A stretch of DNA of 64,000 bases, taken from Carettochelys insculpta (lineage: Eukaryota > Chordata > Testudines > Carettochelyidae). Below the pieces are notes generated by a model that saw nothing but the letters and a program-made list of their open reading frames with translations, was not told the origin of the DNA and did not search any database. The stretch covers positions 270,483,798 to 270,547,797 of the forward strand of contig NC_134138.1 in assembly GCF_033958435.1 (NCBI RefSeq). The letters are read 5' to 3'. A program made the position numbers and the translations under genes. Each line of letters starts with the position of its first letter. Positions within the stretch are counted from its first letter, which is position 1. Shown here one piece after another: positions 43,043 to 54,644 of the stretch.

Positions 43043-45144
43043 GAGAAAAACAAAACTTTCCTCTCCTGCTCTCTCTCCAGGAGACCTTTTAACCCGAGTG
43101 CCACCCAGGATGCGAGCCAGGGCATTGCCAACTAACTGCCATCCACAATCTGGTGCCCGTGTGCCTTTGTGGGAGGTCATGGGGGCTCTAGCTCTGTGCC
43201 CATACGGAATCCATCCCACGGTGCACTAAGCCATCTGCTGTTTATTCACAACACGTACGAATTTAAAGAGCATCTTAGCGGGCACGGAGTGAACAGGGTG
43301 ACTCAGCCAGTTTGATGGAATGCCAGTACTCAGTGCAGTAACTAACAAAGGGACAGTGCCCGTGCCCAGGCAGTGAGCAAAGGACCAGAGCATGGGCAGC
43401 ATTGGGCCTGTGGAGGGTGAATGACTAGGGGCAGCTCTGGAGTTACAATTTGCCATTGTGTGTCAGGACCCTTTTTGCACCTGATTTCCCATTGCTCTGG
43501 ACCTTTTGCAGCAGTTTGTACAGGGGGCATAAAATACCGCTCAGTCAGAATGGAGGCATTTCACATTTGGCACTGGGGTGAATGCCAATTTCCGTCCCCT
43601 GCTGGCTTGTTCTATGGCTGTGGGCGAGTCACTTCCCTTCACTCAAGGGCATGTGTGCACCAGAACCTCGACGCACCTGATCCTCTTTAATCCAGTGGTC
43701 CTGGGACACAGGTTATGCCACATTAAAGATTTTGCTGGGCCAGGGAGGAACTGTGGGGTCTGGAATGAGGGGGATGGGTGTGAGGCACTTACCCAGTGCC
43801 CTGCTCCTGGAGGCGCAGATGGACCCGTAGTCCCTTCTGCTGTGTGAGAAGCAGAGAAATGCCTCAGGGGAAGCGTGTTGCTGCGTTGCCCTTCCCCCAA
43901 ATGGGGAGGGCAGGGAGTGGCAATGTGCACAGCCCGCTTCCTCTTCCATGCTACAGGAGTACCTGGACTCGGGACATCTGAAGTGGGGAGGTTCAAGTGT
44001 TGCTTATTTCAGTCAGGGGAACCAGGGGAACCTAAATCAGCAAAGGCAGTTTTTGAGTGGTTTAAGATGAGTCTCCACTAGAAGGATTTGCAGGCTTAGC
44101 TACATAGGCAAACTATTTCTAGGGTAGACCTGGCCTCAGTTTAGCCTGTGTAAAAAATGGGGATACAAACACTGCCTTAGCCTGGGGCAAGTAGGTGTGA
44201 GGCTGTGTTAACGGACGCATGTTCATAATGTCCTCTGGCCTGAATGGAGCGTGCAATGTATTATTACAACTCGAGGACAGGGAAAGCAAAACAATGAAGC
44301 TCTTCACAAACTCAGCCCTGCCCTATTCATCCATCCTGCTGTCTTGTTATGATGCCAATCCCCACCAGCATGGGCAGTGGGTGAAGGCCCAGCTGAGGAA
44401 GACAAGTGCTCTCAATACACTCATATCAGAACACACATCTCAGAGGAAAGGCAGGCATTCCAGAGCACTTCAGCAAAGGTTTAGCTCTGGGTTATGGAAA
44501 ACGAATGGGTAGATTTTGGCCTTTTTTAGGAGGGCTGCAGGAAATGTTTTCCTCTGTGGAGGAGGCACTGGTAGGATGTGTAATGCATTTTCTATGCAAA
44601 CGTCCCACCCCGCTTTGCTGCTCAGGAATGCAAGGCCAGCAGGAAAGTGCAGCTGGGAATCTGCAATGAAAAATTCTGCCGACGCTTCAAAGAGCTGCTC
44701 CTGTCTAATCTGTTTCACAGGCTATGGTCTGTGACATTGCTGGTGGTGGGATGGGCCCCTGGATTTCAGGGCAGCATGGACGGTGTGCTCTCCAGGAACA
44801 GGAGTGGAGAAGACTTGGCAGAAGAGGGTGCATTAATAATGTTTGATGCTCTAGTTCAAAGGATGCCACTGCCCCATGTTTGCATGTGGTCCCTCGTTCT
44901 CAAGTGGGGAGAGAGGTCACACTGCCTTACTATGGGCAGTCTGCAGGGGAAGCTCCAGCCCTCTGGGTGGGAACCAGCCACAGTCAGTCTTCAGCCCATA
45001 GCCTCCTGCCTGGGGCAGAGAGTAAATTATAGTTTACGGGGAGCTCTGATCCTCTGGCAGCACAGACAGTCTGTGACTCCACAGCCTAGTGCACAGCCCA
45101 GGCCTTCTGGGCAAAAAGGGGGTTTGGCCACAACCGACAGGCTC
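43043..45144. other. No gene seen
   Basis: About 2.1 kb without recognised exons or repeat families. Overlapping open frames near 43400-44000 and 44400-44730 run on both strands and have no domain. Confidence 0.4.
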
Positions 45145-45330
45145 GCTGATGGGGGTGGGAGGCGAAAGGGGGCAGTTGCCTCAGGGCCTGGAGCTCCGGC
45201 TGCTGATGCCGCTCCGGTCCCTTTGAATTGGCCTGGCAGCGCTGCTGTACTGCTGCATGGGGCTGTGCGGGGGTGGGGGAGGAGAGGCCCAACACCATCG
45301 GAGGAGCGATGTTTAGGAGCGAATGCCCTA
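45145..45330 (-). repeat. Dispersed GC-rich repeat (family C)
   Basis: Contains 'ggcagttgcctcagggcctg' and 'ccctttgaattggcctggc', related in reverse orientation to 61985-62110 ('agggcccagcaattcaaagg') and to 47935-48060. The family's type is unknown to me. Confidence 0.45.
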
Positions 45331-45959
45331 GTCCTGCCCGTCTGCCCTTGGCCCCGCCCTGTGCACGGTGCGGAGCTGGACCCTTGTCCCTCCTTGCCCC
45401 AGAGCCTGCCGTGGCTGTCAGCACCGCTGCCTCGGGGATAGGGTCAGTGGAAGCGGGTGTAGAGGAGCTGGGCCTGCTCTCCTTCACTGGGTCCCGGCCT
45501 AGCACCCTCACAGTGGCGGAGGGGAACATCACTGGCTCAGCAGGGATCCTCCAGAAACACACTGGCTTCCACTCCAGCAGCAGAATGGGACTGAAATCTG
45601 GTTCTCTTGGGCTGCTTCCTACCACAGCCTGGATGTCGGGCTCTGTAGTGCGAAGAGCCTCTGCCTCCCCGAGGAACTCATCTGCCAGCGACTCCGTGTG
45701 ATACTCCCCTGATCAGCTGGTGCAGCTGCACTCAGGGGCTAGCCTGGGATCCTGCAAAGATCTCTGCTCCCTGGAAGAGATGCCTGCTTCCTCTGATGGC
45801 CCAGCCCCAAGTCTGCTCTGGGATTTGCTTTTATACTTCTCATCCTGCCCTGGGGTTTGTGGTGCAGGAGGACTTTGGCTCCACCTGCTGGGATTGTGTA
45901 GTATTCCCTCGCTTTCCAGTCTGGAGTGGGGCTGCATCATTCACAATGCTGGGTTTCAA
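45331..45959. other. No gene seen
   Basis: GC-rich with long open frames on both strands (e.g. 45228-45701) but no domain or splice pattern I can support. Confidence 0.4.
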
Positions 45960-46082
45960 GTATTAGGAGGTAGCCGTGTTAATCTGTATCTTCAAGAACA
46001 ACAAGAAGTCCTTTGGCACCTTATAGACTAACAGATATTTTGGAGCATAAACTTCCGTGGGCAAGGACCCGCTTTGTTGGAT
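45960..46082 (-). repeat. Penelope-like tail, other subfamily
   Basis: Reads 'ggtagccgtgttaatctgta', 'ggcaccttatagactaacag' and 'gggcaaggacccgctttg'. It has the same order as the 29637 tail but a distinct subfamily sequence. Confidence 0.6.
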
Positions 46083-46129
46083 ACAACTGCTGGGTTTGGG
46101 GACATAGGGAAAAGTGGGGAAGAAACAAG

Positions 46130-46378
46130 TTACAGAGCGGGAGGAGTAGGTTGGATATTAGGAAAAAAACTATTTCACCAGGAGGGTGGTGAAGCACTGG
46201 AATGCATTACCCAGACAGGTGGTGGAATCTTCATCCCTAGAAGTTTTTAACTCGTTGCTTGACCAAGCAATGGCTGGGATGATTTAGTTGGGTTTGTCCT
46301 ACTTTAGGCAGGGGGCTGGATTCAATGACCTCCTGAGGTCTCTTGCAGCCCTGGGATTCTAAGATTCAATGATAAGAA
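46130..46378 (+). repeat. CR1 ORF2 end and 3' UTR
   Basis: Reads LDIRKKLFHQEGGEALE and so on, then the 3' UTR 'gggctggattcaatgacctc' and the terminal repeat 'gattctaagattcaatgat'. 5'-truncated, as usual for CR1. Confidence 0.8.
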
Positions 46379-46564
46379 ATATCCCAACATGGTTCTGTGC
46401 TGCAGGGCTGGGGAGACTATGAGGCCCATTGCCTCCTGGGACTTGGAGGGGTGAAGTGGGGGGGGTCTCTTTGGAGAGGGAGAGAGAAGGAAAAGTAAGA
46501 GGAGACATGGGGAATGTGGCGAGGGTGGAAGTTATTCACAGGGAGCACACACCTTGTCCAGATA

Positions 46565-46630
46565 GAATCCTAGAAATGTAGGACTGCAAGGGACTTTGAG
46601 AGGTCGTCCAGTTCATCCAGGATGCTGAGG
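46565..46630 (-). repeat. CR1 3' end fragment
   Basis: The plus strand reads 'agaatcctagaaatgtagga' and 'gagaggtcgtccagttcatc', a reversed CR1 3' terminus. It is only ~190 bp from the forward CR1 end at 46378, giving a tail-to-tail pair. Confidence 0.65.
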
Positions 46631-47934
46631 GCTAACACGATGCTCAACTAACTATATCCAGGCAATTGCTCCGACACAAAGGGCAAAGAAGTGCAGGCCT
46701 TAGTCCAAGTCTTCCACTGACTTCAGTGCACTTTCAATCAGACCCATCAGGACAACTCATATTAAATACTGAGGCAGGCGCCCAGCTGTGAAACCTGGGT
46801 TGCACGGCCCTATGGAATGGTCCCATGGAATTTTCAAGACCTTAACCCAATAGAACACTGTAACAGTCCGGCTGAAAACTTAGACTGTAACAGAATGATT
46901 TCCCTTCTGCCGGCGTCTATCAATTGTTTTTAAAAATAAGCAAATAATGCTTGCTGCCTCCCTGCAGAGCTTCACCAACCGCTGTGCTGCTCACCTCTGT
47001 GAGCAAGCCAGCCTTTTCGTGTGGGATTACCCATGCCTTGGAATCAATAGGAGACATTGATTGTGGAGGGTACTTATTCACAAAATAACAGCTTGCGTCT
47101 GATGGAGTTGCACTTTTACAAGCTAACAAGTTATTACTGTACCTGGGGCTAGACTACTAGCATGCTATTCACTGCTCCCCTGGCCCCAGCAAAATAGTTT
47201 CCACAGGGCAAGGATCCGCATACCTGTTCTCTCTGGGGCACAATCAGACATCACTCTTCAAGCTCACTTGCCCCAAACTTTTTTAATTCTGTTTACTATG
47301 GCTCAGCCCCTGGGCTACCGCACAAACTTGAACTTTCCTATAGATCTCAGAGCTCAAAAGAGCACAACAGGGGGAGAATATACAGATGGTAAAATACTAT
47401 CTGAAAGACAAGAGAAGTCACTGAGATCAGGGAATGAGCAGAGTTGGGTATGTTTATGGAAAGTGACATCATTTCGCCTATTCTTGTGATTTTATTTCGA
47501 ATCTTGGGAGATTTAGGGTGAAGTTTCTGCCCCATTGACTTCACTGGAGTTAGGGTTTCACCACTGATGTTGTCTTAAAGCCCCAGCTTCTGAAGTCTTG
47601 TGATCATATGGAAATCTCAGGTTTCCATTTGTAAATATAAATAAGCCGCTAGTGCTCAAAGTCATAGAGAAACGCTTGAAAACATGACCGCAAAAGGCTC
47701 CAAGACCAGAAATAAAAGAAAAAGCACCTCACGTTTTTAGGGCTTTTTTTTTTTTGTTTGTTTTAAATCTCACAGTGCTGTGAGGACTGACTCTATGTTT
47801 TTGGATGCTCCTTAGCAATATGTATAACAAGTCTTGTTGTTTCTTCTGTAGAGCTGTGGGACCTGATTCTGATTGCTTCTAAGGGCCTAGGGTTCCCAAC
47901 TTTCTGATAGCAGACAATTAAAGCTCAGGCCCAC
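46631..47934. other. No gene seen
   Basis: About 1.3 kb. A T-run lies at 47741-47760. No exon or repeat recognised. Confidence 0.45.
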
Positions 47935-48060
47935 CAACTGGGAGGTGAGGGAGCCAACTCCCCCTGGGCCCAGAGAGTCAAAGGGCCCAGAGAGTCAAAG
48001 GGCCCAGAGATCCCAGCTGCTGCCACTGCTACTGAAGCAGTTGTGGTAGTCAGAGACTCA
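47935..48060 (+). repeat. Family C repeat with short tandem
   Basis: Shares 'gcccaccaactgggaggtga...ccctgggccc' wording with family C. The unit 'agagtcaaagggcccag' is repeated three times at 47973-48012. Confidence 0.5.
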
Positions 48061-48289
48061 GGCCATATTGACTTGCTGCAGGAGCACCTGGAGTGTCTGT
48101 CTGAGGCCCTGTCCCTTCCGCCGGCAGCTACACCCCTTCTGGGGGTGCAGAGCTGCCCCACCATCCTGGGATCCACATGGCTGTCAGCCCTATCACTGAA
48201 CATCCTTGCCCCATCCCTGCTGTGTGGCTCTGCCCCGTCCTCACTCCAGTCCCCTGCCCCATCCTCTCCCTTGCTCACTTGCTCATTTT

Positions 48290-48960
48290 CACTGCTGGCC
48301 TGGGGATGTGGGCTCTGGCTGGGGGTGTGGGCTCTGGGGCAGGGTGGGGGCTGAGGGGTTTGGAGTGTAAGACAAGGTCGGGGGAGGGCACTGGTTGCAG
48401 GTGTGGGCACTGGAGGGGGGCTGGGGGTGAGGTATTTTGGGTGCAGGAGGGGACTCTGGCTGGGGAGGTTGGGTGCAGGGATGGGGTGGGGAGAGGGTGA
48501 GTGTGGGGTGGGGTGAGGAGAGGGCTCTGGCTGTGAATGCAGGCTCTGGGGTGGGGCTGAAGACAGGGATTATGGGCTGTAGGAAGGGGCCCTGAGCTGG
48601 AGGTGGGGCCACAGCGTTCAGAATATGAGAGGAGGCTCTGGGCTGAGCCCAGGGGGCTGAGGTGTGGCAGGGTCGGGGCTGTAACTGGGGGTGTGGGCTC
48701 TGAGGTGGGGCCATAGCTGAGGGATTAGAGGTACAGAAGGGGGCTTTGGACTGGGGCCGAGGAGTTTGAAGTGAGAGGGGGCTCAGAGGTGGGACAGATG
48801 TTGGGGCATAGGAGAGGGCTTGGGGTGAGGCCTCCAGGAGATGCTGATCTCAGGTGGCTCCTGGGGAACAGCAACATGTCTGTCAAGCACCTAGGTGAAG
48901 GGGTGGCTGAGCCAGGGGATCTGCATGCTGACTGCACCCGCAGGTGTTACTCTCCCAGCT
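48290..48960 (+). repeat. G-rich degenerate minisatellite
   Basis: Variants of 'gggctctgg(g)ctgggg' and 'gaggggtttggagtg' recur about every 40-60 bp. Open frames here are by-products. A C-rich tract at 59560-59830 looks like the reverse complement of a related array. Confidence 0.55.
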
Positions 48961-49249
48961 CTCGTTAGCCACAGTTTTCAGCCAATGGGGACCGTGGAGC
49001 CAGCGCTTAGGGTGGGGGCAGCCTGCAGAGTCCCCATGGCCATCCCTCAGCCGAGGAGCTGATGGGAAGTTCCAGCCACCTCTGGCAGTGGCGCTGAGCC
49101 AGAGACGGAAGACTTAGTGGCTCAGTCAGGGGTGCTGACCAGAGCCACCAGGGTCCAACGTGACATCTGGCTACCCTAACTAAGGCCTCTCCGGCAGCGT
49201 GAAGGAGCCTTAAAGAGACAGTAGTTTATGGTAGGGTGGTGCTCCAGGG
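48961..49249. other. No gene seen
   Basis: GC-rich transition with 'gggaaccgtggagccagcgc'-like wording. Nothing recognised. Confidence 0.35.
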
Positions 49250-49411
49250 ACTTCATCTATGTGCAGAATAAATTTTATGTGCGCCAAGGCAAGTGTGAAT
49301 GTGCACCACTGGCAGAAACAAAACCTAACTGTTGGGCTCCGCTAATCAGCTGGGCAGCATTGGGCTGTCTCCTGAGTGGCTGCACAAGCACACAGCTTAC
49401 AGGGAACACTG
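49250..49411 (-). mobile_element. hAT-like MITE (family H), reversed
   Basis: Reversed copy ending 'cttacagggaacactg', the mirror of the family start CAGTGTTCCCTGTAAG. The other end is eroded. Confidence 0.6.
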
Positions 49412-49735
49412 GATTTAGGGTGTGTTGTCACTGCAGTAGAGGGGTGATTGCAGCTTGGATTACAGTAACTGTGCAAGCTTTAATCTGTCAAGCACACAGG
49501 CAACAATGCAGACCCTGGCAGGGGTTAGCAACACAAGGCAGTGCCATCATTGTGAGCTGTACATCATAGAAGTAAAATTTATCCAGGGACTGAGGCATGA
49601 TCGCACAACCTGCAGGGATGCCTACGCTGCCATGTTTGCATTGCTGTCTGTAACCACATCAAAGCTAGCTCATGTCTCCCTGCCCCCTCTCTCCACCTGC
49701 TAGCAGCCACACCTCTGATTGCACTGGACACAGAG
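49412..49735. other. No gene seen
   Basis: Unrecognised non-coding sequence. Confidence 0.4.
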
Positions 49736-50470
49736 CTTCCTGGATTCTGAGGCCGGAAAAGATCACTGCAATACCCTAGCCTGAGCTCCTGTGTAACACA
49801 GGCCAGAGAACTGCCACCAGATAATTCCTAGAGCAGATCTATTAGAAAGACCTTCCCACTGGATTTGCAAATTCAGTGATAGAAAATCCCCTTTGGCCCT
49901 GGGTAAATTGTTCCAATCTGTGGTTCACTACACTCACTGCTAAAAATGTACACCTTATTTCCAGTCCTAATGTGTACAACTTCAATGCCCAGCCTTTGGG
50001 ACGGTGTTGGACCTTCTCTATTACACTGAAGAAACCATTACTAGATATTTGTTCTCTGTGTAGGTACTTATAAACTATAAGTCACCTCCTAATCTTCACC
50101 TTGTTATGCTAACTCAATTGAGCTCCTTGAGTCTACCAGTGTAAGGTGGATTTTCAACCTTTTCATCCTCCTTGTGGCTCTTCTCTGAATGCTGTTCAAT
50201 TTATCAATTTCCTCCTTGAATTGTGGCACCAGAACGGGACATAGGATTCTAGCAGAGGTTGCACCGGTGTCAAACAAGGGGTCATGCCCCTGTTTATGTA
50301 TCCCAGGATCTCATTAAGCCTATTGGCCACAGTGTCATTTTGGGAGCTCATGCTCCAATGATAACCCACCACAACTCCAAATCTTTTCTAGAGTCACTGC
50401 TTCCCAGAATAGAGTCTCCCATCCTGTCAGTACAGCCTGTGTTCTTTGCTGATAGATACATACATTCACT
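49736..50470 (-). repeat. CR1 3' part
   Basis: On the plus strand the reversed landmarks of a turtle-type CR1 3' half run in order: the terminal part ('gaggccggaaaagatcactg'), 'taggtacttataaactataa', 'aattgagctccttgagtcta', 'tgtggctcttctctgaatgc' and 'ccagaacgggacataggatt'. Translated on the minus strand these correspond to the ORF2 C-terminus and 3' UTR, with many disruptions. Confidence 0.7.
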
Positions 50471-50494
50471 TTTAAACATATTCAAACAGAAATT

Positions 50495-50680
50495 CTCAGA
50501 GGAGTAACCATGTTAGCCTGTAGATTCACAAATAACAAGCAGTCCTGTGGCATGTTGTGGATTAACAAATGGACAAAACTCACTTTCTCAGATCTGAAGA
50601 AGTGGGTCTTTGCCACAAAAGCTCATCACCTAATAAATAGCATGGTTAGCCTTTAAGGTGCTACAGAACTGCTAGATTTC
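50495..50680. repeat. Penelope-like tail, inverted pair
   Basis: The left part reads in one orientation ('gtaaccatgttagcctgtag', 'agcagtcctgtggca'). The right part reads as the reverse complement of the same tail ('gaagaagtgggtctttgcca', 'aaaagctcatcacctaataa', 'aaggtgctacagaactgct'). The two are joined head to head near 50590. Confidence 0.6.
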
Positions 50681-50705
50681 CCTGAGTGCACCTTTAGATC
50701 AGGAC

Positions 50706-50907
50706 ACATGGATCTCATAGACCTCAAAGGGGTCTTGAGAGGTCTTCCAGTCCAATCCCCTGCCCTCTTAGCAAGACCAAGAACCTTCTTTTCTTTATTT
50801 TAAATCCTATTTTCCCCAGATCCTTAAATGGCCCTCTTCAGTGGCTGAACTTGCAGCTCTGGGTTTAACAGGCAAATACACAAACCACAGAGCTATCCTA
50901 CCCCCTA
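50706..50907 (-). repeat. tRNA-derived SINE with CR1-like tail
   Basis: Minus strand: 'gatagctctgtggtttgtgt' (A box), 'agctgcaagttcagcc' (B-box position), a middle part, and a tail 'ggattggactggaagacctc' like the CR1 3' end. Same family as 33598-33790. Confidence 0.7.
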
Positions 50908-51010
50908 CAAGCCTATTTACCCCAGGGCCCTTTTCAGCCCCCTAAAGGATTGAATTCATGACCCTGGGTTTATAAGGCCAATGCTCAAACTACTGAACTA
51001 CCCACAGGCC
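50908..51010 (-). repeat. Second SINE head, directly upstream
   Basis: Minus strand: 'ggtagttcagtagtttgagc' (A box) and 'gggtcatgaattcaatcc' (B box). It sits immediately 5' of the SINE at 50706-50907 in the same orientation and lacks its own tail. Confidence 0.6.
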
Positions 51011-52005
51011 AAGGTAAAAAGAATAGAGAATTCAATGAAAGCAGCAGAGCTGAGGGAGAGCTGGGAAAACCAGGTAAATCACCAGGGTAGAATTGCCAAA
51101 GCTGCAATTCAGACCAAACAGTGAGGATTAACATTCTGCTCCTCAAAAAAGTGCCAGGGGCTCTTTCATGGCCACCGCTGGCCAGGAGCTGAGTTCTGAA
51201 GCTCATTGGAAAGATGGGGTTGTGCTCCTCATCAGGTCTGGACCAATATGGCAGGCCTTGGGCCCTGCCGAGTCCACTGATTTTGGTGAGACAGGTTTCA
51301 GCTGGAGACAGCACTCAGTGCAAGCAGGGGCAGGGAGCACAGTCTAGTTCTTGCTAAGAAAGCAACTAAAATCACCAACGCTTTCACACAAATCCACCCT
51401 GCATTTTCTGGTTACTGCCAGCTGTAACCTCTCATTCTTCTCTTATAATTATTTCATCAAGTCAGCCTTTTTTCCTCCTGACTGTGAGTTCCAAGCCGTC
51501 CAACTCTGCTCTGCAATAAATCTTCCTAAAACGACAGCTGCTTCCTCCTCCCCCACCGGCTGGGTAGGTTCTTGTGTTTCCTTTTACACACATCCCCACT
51601 ATAGCAATATATATATATATAACATAGTCTTCTTTTCCTCTCAGTGATATTTCCTGTCCGCCCTCTCCTGCTTGCTCCCCGTCTCGCTGTGTGCTTCCTC
51701 TTTCTCCACCCCCGCCCAGCAATTTGTCACCGCTCCAGGGTATTTTTCTTTTTTAGAACTGTGCTCACATGACAGTCTCCCTCCAACACAAAGTGCCTGG
51801 GCCATTAACTTCAACAACGCAAATGACAGCCTCAATGTCAAGTCACATTGCCCAGTGATACGCAATGCCTTGAGATGCCGGAACCTGCCTAGAAAACATC
51901 CCAGTCCTTGCTTCACCCACATGCTTTACGAAAGAATATTACTTGTGGGGAAGGGGAAATGAGATCTAAGAAGAATGTTAAGTAATTTTCTGGTTCATGA
52001 ATTAT
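51011..52005. other. No gene seen; short (TA)n near 51608-51620
   Basis: About 1 kb without a recognised exon or repeat family. Confidence 0.45.
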
Positions 52006-52800
52006 AGACTAGAACACTAGAACTGGAGGGCCCTCGAGAGGTCATCGAATCCAGTCCCCGGCCCTCATGGCAGGGCCAAGTACTATCTAGACCATGGGTG
52101 TCCAAACTTTTGGCTTGCCTGGGCCGCATTGAGTGAAGATGGTCTTGGGCCGCGTACAAAATATATAATACAGTTAATGTATATAAATCACATAATAATG
52201 TTGAAAGTTTACGATCTTGTGGGGCCACATTACAAGCTGTCCAGGGCTGCATGTGGCCCGCGGGCCGCAGGTTGGACACGCCTGATCTAGACCATCCCTG
52301 ATAGATGTCTATCTAAATAAATGTCTATCTATAGATGTCTATTTGCTCTTAAATATCTCCAGTGATGAAGATTCTACAACCTCCCAGAGCAACTTATTCC
52401 AGTGTTTAAGCACCCTGACAGGAAGTTCTTCCTAATGTCCTGCCTAAACCTCCCTTGCTGCAGTTTAAACCCATTGCTTCTTGTCCTGCACTCAGATGCC
52501 AAGGAGAACAATTTTCTCCCTTTTCCTTGTAACATTTTTAGGTACTTGTAAACTACTACCATGCCCCCTCTCAGTCTTCTCTTTTCTAAACTTAACAAGC
52601 CCAGTCCTTTCAGTTTTCCCTCATAGCTCTTGTTCTCTAGATCTTTAATCATTCATGTTACTCTTCTATTGATCTTCTCCAGTTTCTCCACATCTTTCTT
52701 AAAATTAGGTGCTCAGAACTGGACACAATATTCCAGTTGAGGCCTCATCAGTGGAGAGCAGAGTGGAAGATGGCAATGATAATCTTACCTTATTAGAGCT
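52006..52800 (-). pseudogene. CR1 ORF2 C-terminus and 3' UTR
   Basis: The 3' UTR (plus strand 'gagaggtcatcgaatccagt') begins near 52006 and the ORF2 end is a clean minus-strand frame at 52652-52374. It reads YEGKLKGLGLLSLEKRRLRG, VVYKYLKML, CRTRSNGFKLQQGRFR and DIRKNFLSGC, the final ORF2 blocks of CR1. Sequence up to about 52800 continues the ORF2 homology with breaks. The 3' UTR is interrupted by a hAT MITE (52094-52285). A tattered 'atctatagatgtc' repeat lies at 52300-52345. Inactive and 5'-truncated. Confidence 0.75.
52094..52285 (+). mobile_element. hAT MITE, 192 bp, nested in CR1
   Basis: Left terminus ATGGGTGTCCAAACTT and right (reverse complement) TCAGGCGTGTCCAACC. TCTAGACC is duplicated exactly on both sides (52086-52093, 52286-52293), the 8-bp duplication expected of hAT. 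The body has 'gggccgcattgagtgaag' and 'ggcccgcgggccgcagg', a widespread hAT MITE pattern. Distinct from family H. Confidence 0.9.
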
Positions 52801-54644
52801 TTACCGTTTCCTAATGGGCACTGTACTGGAGGATTCATAGCAGGATGCAACAGGTGCTAGCTGTCTCATGAGTGCTACAGCTTCGCTCAGTGGGGTTGGC
52901 TCAGCCACGCTAGCAAAGTTCAATCCCATTGTGTTACCATATTATTAAGTCAGAGAGAGATAAAAGTACATGCACATCCTGAACTGCCTGCATTGAACGA
53001 ACGAGTGCATTAGAGGACTCACAAGACAATGCTGCCAACTGCAAATTGCTCATGAGGAGACTGTTACACAGACATGACGCTTTTGCCCCCATGATCTTGT
53101 TAAATGACAATTTAAGACCTCAGAAAGGACAGCTAGCAAGAAAGTCAGATGTCTCCAGAGCTTCTGGAACTCAGCTGCCATTCTCAATTTGATTCCTGCA
53201 TAACAGATCTCTGGGTAAGAAAGAACACCACCAGAGGCCATCTGCAGGGAACAACAATGAGTTTTATTCGTCCATCACCAACTCAAGATATATGTTACAT
53301 GTTCTTGTGCACCATCTGCTGCTTGCTCCTTATTGGTTAACTATGTACCTCTTCACCAAGATAGAGGACAGTGATTGGATGGGTCTGTGTAAGCCACAAC
53401 AGGAGAGTGGGGCTTTTTCCCCTCTGCTGGCCAGCCATGTAGGTGTAGTAGTTAGTGAGTCTGATTTGGCTACAAAGGAGAAGACTCAGTTATTTAACCT
53501 GGAGCATTTCCAAAGGAGTGAAGTTCAAACCTGACTGATGACACAAGAAGGGTGGGTTACATCTTTCTGCTGATTTATTCTGTCCTCCTATAGAGTGCTC
53601 ACTCTGCTTTGTGGTAGATCCCAGGAGAACCTGGAGGGCCCTTGTCTTTGCTGTGATGCTTTGGTTCCACAGGCCTGATTGACACCAGCACAGTGACTCA
53701 TTCCTACGGTGAAAGGCTATGCAGGTGTCTTGCTAACCATTTGGATCACTGGCTGGGAGGCGTGGCAACTACCTTGCACGTCACTTTTCTGAAGGAAAAC
53801 AGGCCATACTTCAGAGTGAAGTAATGAGAGTGCAGTTAATTGCAATTATACTGTGGTTATCCTATTTGCTATGTGCAATTACTGCTAATTCACAGAGCTG
53901 GAAAGTTCACTACATGATTACACTGCATACAAAGTAGCTAGTGTACCTGGATTCTCACAGCGTGTGTATTCAGAGCACCAAAGGGGCACAAAGCAGTACA
54001 CAGGTCAGGTAACTTCTGCTTCTGTCAGTCAATGACCATTGCAATTTAAGAATCAAACCCACCATGTGCTTGCAAGGCAACTGAGACCCAGAGCACAAGC
54101 AGGAGGTGCCACCTGCAAACCATTCTGTAGCACTCACCGCAATGCGGAAAAGGAGCGTTTAACCCAGGGAGGGCTGATGAAGGACCTGTTTGGTTTGTTC
54201 TTTGGACTTTGGCATTGGCTGGAGAGTCAAAAGCATTAAAAATTACCAGGCTCAGGTGACAGACCAGACAGGAGAATGAAAGTGGCTGGGGAAACTGAGG
54301 CAGCAGTTCTCATGACGTAAGAATCCAGTACCTGTCCCCTTCTTATAAACTGAGGTTGTGTATAAATAGCCGTAATCTCAAGCGTCACAAGCATGATGGT
54401 GAAGACGTGTTGGCCAAAGGTATGAGAGAACTTTGGTGTGCAGGGCAAGCCCTGGAGAATACCCACGGGTTTTGGTGTTGCTTATTAGTATTTCATTACC
54501 ACTCAAACACAAAGGTGGAAGTTTTAAATTCCTCCTGCATTTTCAGCTAAATGATTAGGTATCTCAGATACTTTTTCTTCAATGGAATGATATCTCTTTC
54601 CCACCTCTCCTTCATACCTGCTCAAAATATGGTTTGAACACAGT
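52801..54644. other. No gene seen
   Basis: About 1.8 kb without recognised exons or repeats. Possibly unique non-coding sequence. Confidence 0.45.

Noticed and set aside
44647..45441. 264-codon open frame as a host exon
   Set aside because: GC-rich sequence keeps several frames open at once; its second half overlaps a dispersed repeat (family C).
48290..48960. Regulatory CpG island or coding region in the G-rich tract
   Set aside because: The tract is a degenerate tandem repeat with few CpG, and its open frames follow from the repeat unit.
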